Positions 21,843 through 32,620 of a stretch of 64,000 nt of DNA are shown here, one piece after another. The first letter of the stretch is position 1; every line of letters starts with the position of its first letter. This DNA is from Lepus europaeus. Its lineage: Eukaryota > Chordata > Mammalia > Lagomorpha > Leporidae. Both the position numbers and the translations under genes were made by a program. The DNA lies in the NCBI RefSeq assembly GCF_033115175.1, contig NC_084850.1, positions 105,569,939-105,633,938 on the forward strand, written 5' to 3'. The notes below the pieces were generated by a model that ran no database searches, was not told where the DNA came from, and saw only the letters and a list, made by a program, of their open reading frames with translations.

Positions 21843-22135
21843 ATGCTGTTTAAGATGCCTGTGTCACACATCACAGTGCCTGAGTTCAATACTTGGGTCT
21901 GGACCCTGACTCCAGTTTTCGGTTGATACAGATACTGGGAGGCAGGGGTGATGGGTCAAGTAATTGAGTTCGTACCAGACATGTGGGAGAATTGGATTGA
22001 GTTACTAGTGCCAAGCCTTTGACTCCTGGCTCAGTCCAGAGCTATTGCAGGCGTTTGGGGAATGAACCAATGAATGGGAACTCTCTCTCTCTCTTTATCA
22101 CTTTCTTCCTCTCTGAATAAATTGGTATATAAAAA

Positions 22136-23486
22136 TGTTAAGAATTATTTTTCTATAAATGCAGAGAAATAAAATAAAAGCATTTCTGTGTTTCTAGTGC
22201 CTTGCTGTGAATTTTACTCTAAAATATTTGTTCAGGACATGAAGCCATTACCTTCACTTCTGGCTGTACACTGCTCAAACAACATGGGGACCAACCAGTT
22301 AATGATGAAGTGCAGCTTCAAGTGCAGCTTTTCCTGTCAGAGCTAATGTCACTGGGCATAGACTCCTGCCAGAATATCCTTGAGTTTTCATGTTGATGGC
22401 TTTATGGGTCAAGTGACCTTATAGCAAAATCCCCATGGTAGTTCAGTAAATGAAATCTTTTCACTGCATTTTTCTGGAGCAAATATAGTTAGGGCAACGA
22501 TCCAGAGCTTTGGAGTGATTGAAAGCTCTAAGATTCTTGAAACCCACTGTATAGTGGGACAGTGTTTTAACCTGCTACTATGTTGTGTTCCAAACAAAAT
22601 TTCAGTAAGCCATTCTGTCCAACTCCTAGCTAAAGCTGATATGAATTAATCATATCCAACATAAGGATCATCTTAAAACTGATTTTAGAGAATGTTCTTC
22701 CAGCATCTTAAATTATTGAGAGAAAAAATAGTTTAAATGCAGGATATAATTCTTTACAAGTAGTATCTGGTCAAAGAGAAATGTTCTACTCAATGGCAGA
22801 GAGGAAATATGGAGTGTATATATCTTCTTTCACTTAACATTAAATTATGAGCATCCTCCAAATTTTTATGAACTCATTATAATCACTTTTTATGATTGCA
22901 GAACAGCTCATCAAATGCATATAATGCATATTTATTTGTTTTCCTATTTTTACAATTTAAAGTAATGTGATTTAAAAATATTCAGAACAGAACTTTTCCC
23001 ATATTTGCAATTGGTTCTTTAGGATAGATTCCAAGAAGTGAAATTGCTTCAACAATTAATATTATTTCTTAGTTTTAATATCAAATGTTAAAAAAGACCT
23101 CAAATATTTCTTTGTTTTAATTACATTGTTTTATACTAAAGCTTACGTTTGTTATTTGCTGCTTTTTAGTTGCCTACTCTGACCATTAAACATTTACATC
23201 TTTTGAAGTACTCATGTTTTTATTTATTGATGTATGAGTATATGAACTTCTTAGACATTAAAAATATCAACTTTTGGTCTATCTATGCAAAATTTACTGC
23301 AAATGAAAACTCAGCACTTTTGCCTGAATCTCTAGTTCTAAAATAACCATAGGCAGAAGCATCTCTAAAGTTAAGTCTAAACTACATCTTTTTCCCTTTT
23401 TGAATCATGGGTTCATATTGACCTCTCTTCAAATTTCCCAACTTACCACTTCTGAAACAGTATTCTTAGGAAGGTGTATTTTGAAT
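22136..23486. other. No gene seen; one probable L1M fragment
   Basis: About 1.35 kb of AT-rich sequence. The part at about 22,830-23,075 ('ttaggatagattccaagaagtg', 'aaattgcttcaac') resembles a reversed L1M ORF2 piece. The rest is unassigned, with no exon recognised. Confidence 0.45.
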
Positions 23487-23757
23487 TCATATTTAAGAGA
23501 GAGAAAGAAAGAGAGAGAAAGAACTTATTCATTGGTTTACTCCCCAAACGCTGATAACAGCCTGATCTGGGTGAAGCCAAAGACAGGAGATAGGAATTCA
23601 ATCCAGGTTTCCCATATAGGTGGCAGAAGCCCAATCATTTTTGCTATCACCACTGCCTCCCAGGGTCCACAGAACCAGAAACTCAATCTGGGTCTGAAAC
23701 CCAGGTACTCTGGTGTGGGATGTGGACTTCTTTAGCTACTAGGCCAAATGCCCAATG
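23487..23757 (-). mobile_element. Old-type C-repeat SINE
   Basis: GA-rich start, 'ttcattggtttactccccaaacg', 'gaaacccaggtactctggtgtggga' and the end 'ctaggccaaatgcccaatgcc'. Confidence 0.82.
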
Positions 23758-25049
23758 CCTATATTCGTATTTTTTTCCTGTCTGCACTCATGGCCTTTCT
23801 GTTCCCCACATTTTTAATGTCTGTTACATTTTATAAGGGATTGTTTGTGGCCAGGATCCATGTTTTCCAGAAAGTTGACTCTGATTCAGAGCTTAGTATA
23901 TATAGGAAGTGTATTAAGGATCACCTTCAGGATCAACATCTGAAAGAGGAAGTGAATATCTTAAGTGAAGGAAGCATGGGCAGACAGAGGTGAGCTGTGG
24001 TGTAGTTTCAGCAAAGATCTCAGCTTGTCTCACAGAGAACTCTGAAGCTAGGATGTCCCTTTAGCATTATTCTACTTTGAGATTTGGGGAATTAGACTCC
24101 TGACTGTGGCCTTGACCAGTCATTGGATGAGGTCTACCCCTGCATAGGGAGCCAGACCTTCAGTTAGTTGGCTCTTTTTCATTTATGGAAACTTCTGGAC
24201 AGGGACTCAGCTGAAGGATATCAGCCACAAACATTTCTGGCAGCTGGGGTAACAAATGCCTCAGTCCTGAAGATAGAATCTGGGATGACAGACCATAGCA
24301 TTTACTACTGGATTGAAAACATTGGAAAAACTTGGTATTCTTTGGGGTAAAGTCATATTCTGCCACATAGTGTCTGCGTTTTCACAAGTCTGAGAGGGTG
24401 AGTGTGGCTTTGCTCAACCTAATCTGTTCTCAGTTCTTGTCTCACTTCTGGGTCTTACCTTGAGCTTTATGTTAGAATTTGGGATCAAGCACAGGCTTTT
24501 CCTGTGGTATAAATTGACCTAAGATTCATGGGATTCTGTGGTTTATCTGATATACATATACTCACCATTTTGGCCTAAACGGAGGCCTGTACTAAGCCAT
24601 CCAGATATGATAGGAATTCTGGAAAACATGGCCTTCTAAGAGCCACTGTATACCATAATGAACTAATGGCAGGGGGGTGGGGGCATTCACCGAACATCTG
24701 CTTAGCATGCCCTTCTCCTTGAGATGACAAAATCCCATTGGCTTTGCCTCTTCTAGATCACTATTCACTTATACAGTGAGGAGTAAGAACCATTCTATCC
24801 TTGTCTTGTAGTCAGTGAAATGGGACTCTAGGCCTTGGAGAAATCCTAGTCTCTATGTGCAGCAAGGAAGAGATCAGGTAACTTCCCTGAGGTTACATCC
24901 TATGTAAAATGAGGGTAATAATGCTGACCCAGTTCTTATGTTTATTCTAATGGCATTAATGTGTTAATACATTGTTTCTTGAACATCATTAAAATACAAG
25001 ACATTTCACATTAGTCAAAGTTTCAGATAATAGACATGTCTACATAATG
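23758..25049. other. No gene seen; one probable MIR fragment
   Basis: About 1.3 kb. The part at about 24,880-24,950 ('aacttccctgaggttaca', 'gtaaaatgagggtaataatg') resembles a MIR. Frames at 23748-23993 and 24160-24366 lack recognisable domains. Confidence 0.45.
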
Positions 25050-25058
25050 TAACATTAT

Positions 25059-27924
25059 TTTTAGTGGTAGTCCTTTTAAAAATAACAGGATATAAAATCA
25101 GTGCACAAAAATCAACAGCCTTTGTATACACAGGCAATGCCATGGCTGAGAAAGAACTTCTAAGATCAATCCCATTCACAATAGCCACAAAAACAATCAA
25201 ATACCTTGGAATAAACTTAACCAAGAACGTTAAAGATCTCTACAATGAGAATTACAAAATCTTAAAGAAAGAAATAGAAGAGGATACCAAAAAATGGAAA
25301 AATCTTCCATGCTCATGGATTGGAAGAATCAATATCATCAAAATGTCCATTCTCCCAAAAGCAATTTATAGATTCAATGTGATACCAATCAAAATACCAA
25401 AGACATTCTTCTCAGATCTGGAAAAAATGATGCTGAAATTCATATGGAGACCCAGGAGACCTCGAATAGCTAAAGCAATCTTGTATAACAGAAACAAAGC
25501 CGGAGGCATCACAATACCAGATTTCAGGACATACTACAGGGCAGCATGGTACTGGTACAGAAACAGATGGATAGACCAATGGAACAGAATAGAAACACCA
25601 GAAATCAATCCAAACATCTACAGCCAACTTATATTTGATCAAGGATCCAAAACCAATCCCTGGAGTAAGGACAGTCTATTCAATAAATGGTGATGGGAAA
25701 ACTGGATTTCCACGTGCAGAAGCATGAAGCAAGACCCCTACCTTATACCTAACACAAAAATCCACTCAACATGGATTAAAGACCTAAATCTACGACCCGA
25801 CACCATCAAATTATTAGAGAGCATTGGAGAAACCCTGCAAGATACAGGTACCGGAAAGACTTCTTGGAAAAGACCCCGGAAGCACAGGCAGTCAAAGCCA
25901 AAATTAACAATTGGGATTCATCAAATTGAGAAGTTTCTGTACTTCAAAAGAAACAGGAAAGTGAAGAGGCAACTGACAGAATGGGAAAAAATATTTGCAA
26001 ACTATGCAACAGATAAAGGGTTAATAACCAGAATCTACAAAGAGATCAAGAAACTCCACAACAACAAAACAAACAACCCACTCAAGAGATGGGCCAAGGA
26101 CCTCAATAGACATTTTTCGAAAGAGGAAATCCAAATGGCCAACAGACACATGAAAAAATGTTCAAGATCACTAGCAATCAGGGAAATGCAAATCAAAACC
26201 ACAATAAGGTTTCACCTCACCCCAGTAGGAATGGCTCACATTCAGAAATCTACCAACAACAGATGCTGGCGAGGATGTTGGGAAAAAGGGATACTAACCC
26301 ACTGTTGGTGGGAATGCAAACTGGTAAAGCCACTACGGAAGTCAGTTTGGAGATTCCTCAGAAACCTGAATATAACCCTACCATACAACCCAGCCACCCC
26401 ACTGCTTGGAATTTACCCAAAGGAAATTAAATTGGCAAACAAAAAGCGGTCTACCCCTTAATGTTTATTGCAGCTCAATTCACAATAGCTAAGACCTGGA
26501 ATCAACGTAAATGCCCATCAACAGTAGACTGGATAAAGAAATTATGGGAAATGTACTCTATAGAATACTATACAGCAGTCAAAAACAATGAAATCCGGTC
26601 ATTTGCAACAAAGTGGATTAATCTGGAACACATTATGCTGAGTGAAATAAGCCAGTCCCAGAGGGACAAATATCATATGTTCTCTCTGATCATGACAACT
26701 AACTAAGCACCAAAAAAGAAACCTGTTGAAGTGAAATGGACACTATGAGAAACAGTGACTTGATTGGCCTTTGTCCTGATTGTTGATGTACAACCCAATA
26801 CTTTATCCCTTTTAGTGTTTTTTTTTTTGTTCTACTTAATACTATTGGTTGAACTCTGTAATTAACACACAATTATTCTTAGGTGTTGAAATTTAACTGA
26901 AAAGTGATCTCTGTTAATTATAAGAGTGGGAATAAGAGAGGGAGGAGATGTACAATTTGGGACATGCTCAATCAGACTTGCCCCAAATGGTGGAGTTAGA
27001 AATGTGCCAGGGGATTCCAATTCAATCCCATCAAGGTGGCATGTACCAATGCCATCTCACTAGTCAAAGTGATCAGTTTCAGTCCACAATTGATCATAAT
27101 GATAGGATTAGGAGTCAAAGGGATCACATAAACAAGACTAGTGTCTACTAATACTAACTGACAGAATAAAAAAGGGAGAGAACGATCCAACATGGGAAGT
27201 GGGATACACAGCAAACTCATAGAATGGCAGATGTCCTAAACAGCACTGTGGCCTCAGAATCAGCCCTTAAGGCATTCAGATCTGGCTGAAGAGCCCATGA
27301 GAGTATTGTAGGCATGGAAAGCCAAGACACTCTGGCAAACAAACAAAGAAACAAACAAAAACTTAAATGAAAGATTTCTGCGAGTGAGATCCCAGTGGAA
27401 AGAACGGGCCATCAAAGAAGGAGGTACCTTTCTCTGAAGGGAGGAGTGAACCTCCACTTTGACTATGACCTTGTCTAAATAAGATCGAAGTTGGCGAACT
27501 CAAAAGGCTTCCATAGCCTTGGCAACTCATGACATGAGCCTAGGGTGATTACTGATGCCATAAACAAGAGTGTCAATTTGTTAAGCCAACAACAGGATTC
27601 ACTGTGCACTTACTCCCCATGTAGGATCTCTGTCCTTAATGTGTTGTACAATGTGAATTAATGCTATAACTAGTACTCAACCAGTATTTTACACTTTGTG
27701 TTTCTGTGTGGGTGCAAACTGTTGAAATATTTACTTAATATATACTAAATTGATCTTCTGTATATAAAGATAATTGAAAATGAATCTTGATGTGAATGGG
27801 ATGGGAGAGGGAATGGGAGTTGGGAGGGTTTCAGGCAGGAGAGAAATTATGGAGGGGGGGAAGCCATTGTAATCCAAAAGCTGTACTTTGGAAATGTATA
27901 TTTGCTAAATAAAAGTTAAAAAAA
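25059..27924 (+). mobile_element. Rabbit-type L1, 5'-truncated, 2.9 kb
   Basis: The longest L1 in the window: the C-terminal part of ORF2, then about 1.2 kb of 3' UTR ending 'gctaaataaaag' and an A-tail. TSD TAACATTAT at 25050-25058 and 27925-27933. The first 25-30 bp after the left TSD are not clearly L1. It serves here as the in-window reference for the other L1 ends. Confidence 0.95.
25086..26706 (+). pseudogene. L1 ORF2p C-terminal region, broken
   Basis: ORF2p is the L1 endonuclease and reverse transcriptase. Only its last part remains: the region after the catalytic core ('[14 protein letters not shown]', '[14 protein letters not shown]') and the C-terminal Cys-rich segment, whose C-X3-C-X7-H-X4-C pattern is still complete at about 26,260-26,320. 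Endonuclease and the reverse transcriptase catalytic motifs are missing through 5' truncation. The frame is closed by TGA at 25691-25693, where the family has Cys, shows short out-of-frame runs around 25,850-25,970, and loses one A in an A-run just before 26,459. It cannot support retrotransposition. Confidence 0.93.
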
Positions 27925-28344
27925 TAACATTATACATTTGAAGTTTTTAAAATAGTCACACTAACTTAATCTTTTTGTGATTTAGGCCATACTATGGGTA
28001 TACTTTGTTTCCCAGAGGTTCTTGTGCTGGAATCTTGGGCCACATTGTGGCGATGCTGAGGTGGTGGAACCTTTAAGGGGTTGGACTTAGTGGAAGGTGG
28101 TTAGATGATGGGGGCATTGCCCTTAGAAGGGATTAAATCTGGTTTTGAGGAGTGGATTCGCTCCCACAAAGGTGGCTTGTTACAAAAACAGCAAGTCCAG
28201 CCCTTCCTCAGTCTCGTTTCCAGCCTCACATGTGATCTCTTCCATGGGTGCTCCTGCCATTGTTATGTCATATACCATGAAGCCCTAACCAGAGATGAGA
28301 AGATGCTACCACCATTATCCTTGAACCTCTAGAAGTATCAGCTT

Positions 28345-29020
28345 TTCTTTTCTTTTTTAAAATAAGATTTATTTTATGTATTTGAAAAGCAGCATGACAG
28401 TGAGAAAGGGAGAGACAGAGAATGAGATCTTCTGTTTGCTGGTTCATTCCCCAAATGGCTGCAGCAGCCTGGGCTGCACCAGGCTAAAACCAGGAGCCTA
28501 GAACTCCATCCAAGTCTCCCATGTGGGTGGCAGGGACCCATTTTTTTTGACAGGCAGAGTTAGACAATGAGAGAGAGACAGAGAGAAAGGTCTTCCTTTT
28601 CCATTGGTTTACCCCCCAAATGGACAATACAGCCGGCGTGTTGTAGCCGGTGCACTGCGGCGATCCAAAGCCAGGAGTCAGGTGCTTCCTCCTGGTCTCC
28701 CATGCGGGTGCAGGGCCCAAGCACTTGGGCCATCCTCCTCTGCCTTCCCGGGCCACAGCTGAGAACTGTACTGGAAGAGGAGCAACCGGGCAGAATCCTG
28801 CACCCCAACCAGGACTAGAACCTGGGGTGCTGGCGCTACAGGCGGAGGATTAGCCAAGTGAGCTGTGGCACCGGCCCAGGGACCCAATTTTGTGGGGGCA
28901 TCTTCTGCTGTCTTTTCAGGTGCATTAGCATGGAGCTCGATCGGAAGTGGAGCAGCCAAGAATTGAATCTGTGCTCTCATATGTTGCAGGTGGTAGCTTA
29001 ACCCACTGTACCACAATACC
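28345..29020 (-). mobile_element. C-repeat SINE split by a type B SINE
   Basis: Outer reversed element in two parts, 28345-28540 and 28877-29020, ending 'ccactgtaccacaatacctaccc'. It interrupts the MaLR LTR. Confidence 0.88.
28541..28876 (-). mobile_element. C-repeat SINE, type B, nested, perfect TSD
   Basis: Reversed type B from 'tttttgacaggcagagttag' to 'gtggcaccggccc'. The TSD CAGGGACCCA at 28531-28540 and 28877-28886 is a duplicated piece of the outer SINE. Confidence 0.95.
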
Positions 29021-29066
29021 TACCCTGCCTTTCTTTCTTTATAAAGTACCTATTTCTATATTTTTA

Positions 29067-29092
29067 AAAAATATTTTTTTATTTTTGAAAGA

Positions 29093-29124
<32 letters not shown>

Positions 29125-29384
29125 TCGATCTTCCATCGCTTGTTCACTCTCCAGAGGGCCATAATAGACAGGGCAGAGCCAGGCCAAAGCCAGAAGCCAG
29201 GAGCTTCTGGGTCTCCCATGTGGGTAACAGGGTCCCAAGCACTTGGGCTATCCTCCACTGCTTTCCCAGGCCATTAGCAGGGAGATGGATCAGAAGTGGA
29301 GCAGCCAGGACAAGAACCGGCACCTATAGGGGATGCTGTCATTTCAGGCGGTGGCTTTACCTGCTGTGTCACAACACTGGCCCC
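29067..29384 (-). mobile_element. C-repeat SINE, type A
   Basis: 'atttttttatttttgaaagagagg', a (GA)n run, and the end 'tgtcacaacactggcccc'. Left flank CTATATTTTTA at 29056-29066. Confidence 0.9.
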
Positions 29385-29391
29385 TCCAATG

Positions 29392-29718
29392 TTTTTTTTT
29401 TTAAATATTTATTTATTTATTTGAAAGAGTTACAGAGAGAGAGGGAGGGAGAGAGAGAGATATCTTATGTCTGCTAGTTCACTCTCCAGATGGCCCCAAC
29501 GACCAGGGTTGGGCCAGGCCAAAGCCAGTAGCTTCATCTGGGTCTCCCATGAGGGTGGCAGGGTGCCAAACACTTGGGCCATCTTCTGCTGCTTTTTCTA
29601 GGCCTTTAGCAGGGAGCTGGATTGGAAGTGGAGCAGCTTAGACAAGAACCAGCACCCATATGGGATGCCAGCATTGCCAGTGGTGTTTTTACCTGCTGTG
29701 CCACAACACTGCTCTCCC
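29392..29718 (-). mobile_element. C-repeat SINE, type A
   Basis: 'aatatttatttatttatttgaaagagttacag' to 'gtgccacaacactgctctcccc'. Right flank CTATATTTTTTA at 29719-29730 matches the left flank of the preceding SINE, so one TSD pair encloses both. Confidence 0.9.
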
Positions 29719-29842
29719 CTATATTTTTTATTATAGCAACAGAAAACATATTAATACAAGCCACCGTTATGAACATCAGTTATTGTTCTGTGATGTAATA
29801 TGATCCATTTAAACTATGTTTTCCCTCAATTTTAATTTTTTA

Positions 29843-30182
29843 AGAGATTTATTTGTTTATTTGAGAGACAGAGTTACAGAGAAAGAGAGACAGAGAGAGA
29901 GAGGGAGAGACAGAGAGAGAGAGCTCTTTCATCCACTGGTTCACCCCACAAATGGCCACATTGGCCAGAACTGGGCTGATCTGAAGCCAGGAGCCAGGAG
30001 GTTCTTCTGGTTCTCCAACGTGGGTGCAGAGACCCAAGCACTTGAACCATTTTCTACTGCTTTCCCAGGCCATCAGCAGAGAGCTGGATTGGAAGTGGAT
30101 CAACTGAGACTCAAACTGGTGCCCATATAGGATGTTGGCACTGCAGATGGAGGCTTAACCTACTATGCCAAAGCACTAATCC
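29843..30182 (-). mobile_element. C-repeat SINE, type A, with TSD
   Basis: Full-length reversed element ending 'tgccaaagcactaatcc'. TSD CAATTTTAATTTTTTA (29827-29842) and CAACTTTAATTTTTTA (30183-30198). Confidence 0.93.
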
Positions 30183-30236
30183 CAACTTTAATTTTTTATT
30201 AAAGAAGATTATATACCCATAAAAATCCCCATAAGT

Positions 30237-30368
30237 ATGAAAAGTCTTCAAAAAGTTCATGGGAAATGCATGTCATGAAAAAAACTGTGCATGGATTCAA
30301 GTTTTTTTGCCAAACAAACTTATCTTTTAATTCATTTTTTTCATGAGCTTTTGGAAGGACCCTCATAT
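30237..30368. mobile_element. TA-flanked MITE, mariner-like
   Basis: Inverted termini: 'gtcttcaaaaagttcatgggaaatg' on the left and 'catgagcttttggaaggaccctc' on the right, with TA at both edges and a non-coding centre. Related copies lie at 35.6, 54.9-55.4 and 59.1-59.3 kb. The mariner assignment rests on TIR and TA features only. Confidence 0.7.
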
Positions 30369-30370
30369 AT

Positions 30371-30530
30371 AGTTACAAACCAAATATACCTGAATAATCA
30401 GTACCCAAATAAAGAAAAATATTACCAGTACCCTAGAAGTCTGATTCATGTACCCTTCTAATCACTACCCGTACTCCCCCAAGGGAAACCGTCATGGTGA
30501 CTTCTTATATGTAAGTTTTGCCTTAAATTC
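30371..30530 (-). mobile_element. Ancient L1M 3' region fragment
   Basis: 'atacctgaataatcagtacccaaataaag', 'accagtaccctagaagt' and 'caagggaaaccgtcatggtga' match the reverse of an L1M 3' UTR part. Confidence 0.55.
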
Positions 30531-30544
30531 TATCTCTTAATTTT

Positions 30545-30867
30545 TAATTTTTAAAAGATTTATTTATTTATTTGAGAGGCAGTATTATAGACAAATAGAT
30601 GGAGAAACAGAGAGAGAAGTCTTCTGGTTCACTCCTCAAATGGCCACAACTGCCAGAGGTGGGCCAATCCAAAGCCAGGAGCCAGGCTCTTCCTCCAGAT
30701 CTTCCATGTGGCTGCAGGGCCCCCAAGCACTTGGGTCATCCTCTACTGCTTTCCCAGGTCATTAGCAGGGAGCCAGATCAGAAGTAGAGCAGCCTGGACT
30801 TAAACCTGTGCCCAAAAGGGATGCTGTCACCACAGGTGGTGGCTTAACTTACACATTGCTGGCCCCT
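30545..30867 (-). mobile_element. C-repeat SINE, type A
   Basis: 'ttatttatttgagaggcagtattatag' to 'cacattgctggcccc'. The block before the head has lost a few bases. Confidence 0.9.
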
Positions 30868-31694
30868 CAATCTCATTTTAATCATTTTTATGTAACAGAG
30901 AATTAATCATTCCTCTTTGTGTATTTTCATAACTTTTATCTTATGTGTACTTAGAAACACTTTTGTTTTGGCTTTACTCATTGATTATTTTTATTAATTC
31001 ATATATTTTATGCTATATTTTTGAATGCCTGCTATATGTGAGGTATTGTTGTAGGAATTGGAGAGAAAACAGATATAGTCCCTGTCCTCATATAGTCTAT
31101 GTTCTAGAGGGGAAAAGAGACAATAAAAGTGAGTGCATAAGTTTATTACAAATTGTCTTGAGCATTACAATAGGAATCATTAAAGTGCTTATGAGAGAAA
31201 ATAAAGTGAAACTGTTTTGGTGAAAGTGCCAAGGAACTTCTTTCTCAGGAGTGATGCTGATCTTGAATTATAAGAGCCAGTGTTTCAAAAAGTTGGGGGA
31301 AGCATGCTGTAAACCTAAGAGTAGCCAGTTCAAGGGTCGTGGGTTGATAGACAGCTTAGCATATTCTGAGAACTAAAACGGGGCCCAAGTGGAGGAAGTG
31401 TTTTGAACAAAGAAAATGTGGTAAGGATGAGAATGGAAAGATATGAAGAAAACCAGACTATGCCACCCCAAAACATGCCTCTTTGACATAAAAGTAATTT
31501 TTGAGCTGAAGGCAATTAAGAAGCAGCAAGTCAAAGAAAATCTCTCTCTTTCCTCTCCCTTTTCTACCTAAAAAGAGGATATGAATTCTCTTTTGCTGAA
31601 GACAGTTCTAGACTCTTAGCAGCCCGAAGATGGCACCCAAAGAATTTGCAAACACAACTCATTCCTTTAGTTTCCTTGCATATATTTACTTTTT

Positions 31695-31954
31695 AAAAAG
31701 ATTTATTTATTTATTTGAAAGAGTAGTTACACAGAGAGAGAAGGAGGGACAGAGAGAGAGGTCTTCCATCCACTGGTTCACTCTTCAATTTGCTTCAAGG
31801 GCCAAAGCTGCACCAATTTGAAGCCAGGAGCCAGGAGCTTCTTCCAGGTCTCCCACGTGGGCGCAGGGGCCCAAGGACTTTGGCCATCTTCTACTGCTTT
31901 CCCAGGCCATAGCGGAGAGCTGGATTGGAAGGGGCATCCATAGCGCCGGCTCCT
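31695..31954 (-). mobile_element. C-repeat SINE, type A, head shortened
   Basis: Normal from the tail to 'gagagctggattggaa', then it jumps to 'ggggcatccatagcgccggctcc', so about 60 bp near the head are gone. Left flank CATATATTTACTTTT at 31679-31693. Confidence 0.88.
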
Positions 31955-31955
31955 C

Positions 31956-32197
31956 TTTTTCTTTTTAAAAACAATTTATTTATTTATTTGAAAGGCAGTG
32001 TCGGAGAGAGAGAGAGAGAGATTTTCCATCCACTGTTTCACTCCCCAAATGGCCACAATGTATGGGGCATCTTCTACTGCTTTCCTAGGCTATATCAGAG
32101 AGCTGGATCGGAAGTGGAGCAGCATGATTAGAACTGGCGCCCATATGGGATGCCAGCACTGCAGACAGTGGCTTTACCCGGCCACAGCACCGGCCCC
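31956..32197 (-). mobile_element. C-repeat SINE, type A, with internal deletion
   Basis: Tail and GA tract, then 'ggccacaatgtatggggcatcttc' shows that the middle blocks are missing; the end 'cacagcaccggccccc' is intact. Right flank CATATATTTACTTTT at 32198-32212 equals the left flank of the preceding SINE. Confidence 0.88.
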
Positions 32198-32620
32198 CAT
32201 ATATTTACTTTTCTAGGTTTTTTTTTTTTTTTCCATTCTTGGCAGCTTGTAACTTTTTTTCTTTGTGTCAGAATTTCTCTAAAAATGGATTGTTCTTTGT
32301 TGAAACTAAGTGTAGTTCTAAGTCACTACTTTGAGTTACTTTTCATTGAGATTTCTCTCATGTGATGTATACCGCATGCATTAATATGCATGTTTTTGTT
32401 GATCTGTCTTTTGTTACAGGAGTCCATCCTAAGAATTCGTGGGGATTAAGAAAAATTATTTTTTCACTCATGCAGGTAGGGAGGGAAACAATCACAGGAG
32501 ATCTAACAGAGCATGGTTAGTAATTTGAATTTTGTTTCATAGCAGCTAGAAATCATTGGGAGGTTTTCAGTAGGAGAGTATAATGATCTACAATATAGCT
32601 GCTGTTTGGAGAATGGTATT

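Larger units (their letters stand above)
21128..22135 (+). mobile_element. Old-type C-repeat SINE split by two younger SINEs
   Basis: The head 'ggtgtttggcctagcacattaacatgctggtta' lies at 21128-21161. The rest, from 'gtttaagatgcctgtgtcac' to 'tttggggaatgaaccaatgaatggg' and a CT tract, lies at 21848-22135. Joined in that order they follow an old C-repeat, so about 680 bp in between arrived later. Confidence 0.8.
27988..29758 (+). mobile_element. MaLR LTR (MST/MLT1-like) cut by SINE blocks
   Basis: Three pieces in order: 27988-28344 ('tgctgaggtggtggaacctttaa', 'ttgttacaaaaacagcaag', 'tcacatgtgatctcttccatg'), 29021-29066 ('ctttataaagtacctatttc') and 29719-29758 ('ttattatagcaacagaaaac', 'atattaataca', the typical MaLR 3' end). 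SINEs fill the two gaps. Confidence 0.75.
31450..32450 (+). mobile_element. ERVL-type LTR inside the L2, split by SINEs
   Basis: 'ctatgccaccccaaaacatgcctc', 'ttgagctgaaggcaattaagaagcag' and, after two SINEs, 'tgttctttgttgaaac', 'gatctgtcttttgttacagg' and 'agtccatcctaagaatt'. It matches the LTR at 35,745-36,250 block by block. Solo LTR, plus orientation. Confidence 0.6.

Noticed and set aside
25064..26706. Possible active reverse transcriptase gene
   Set aside because: Only the C-terminal part of L1 ORF2 is present, without catalytic core or endonuclease, and it has a stop and frameshifts.
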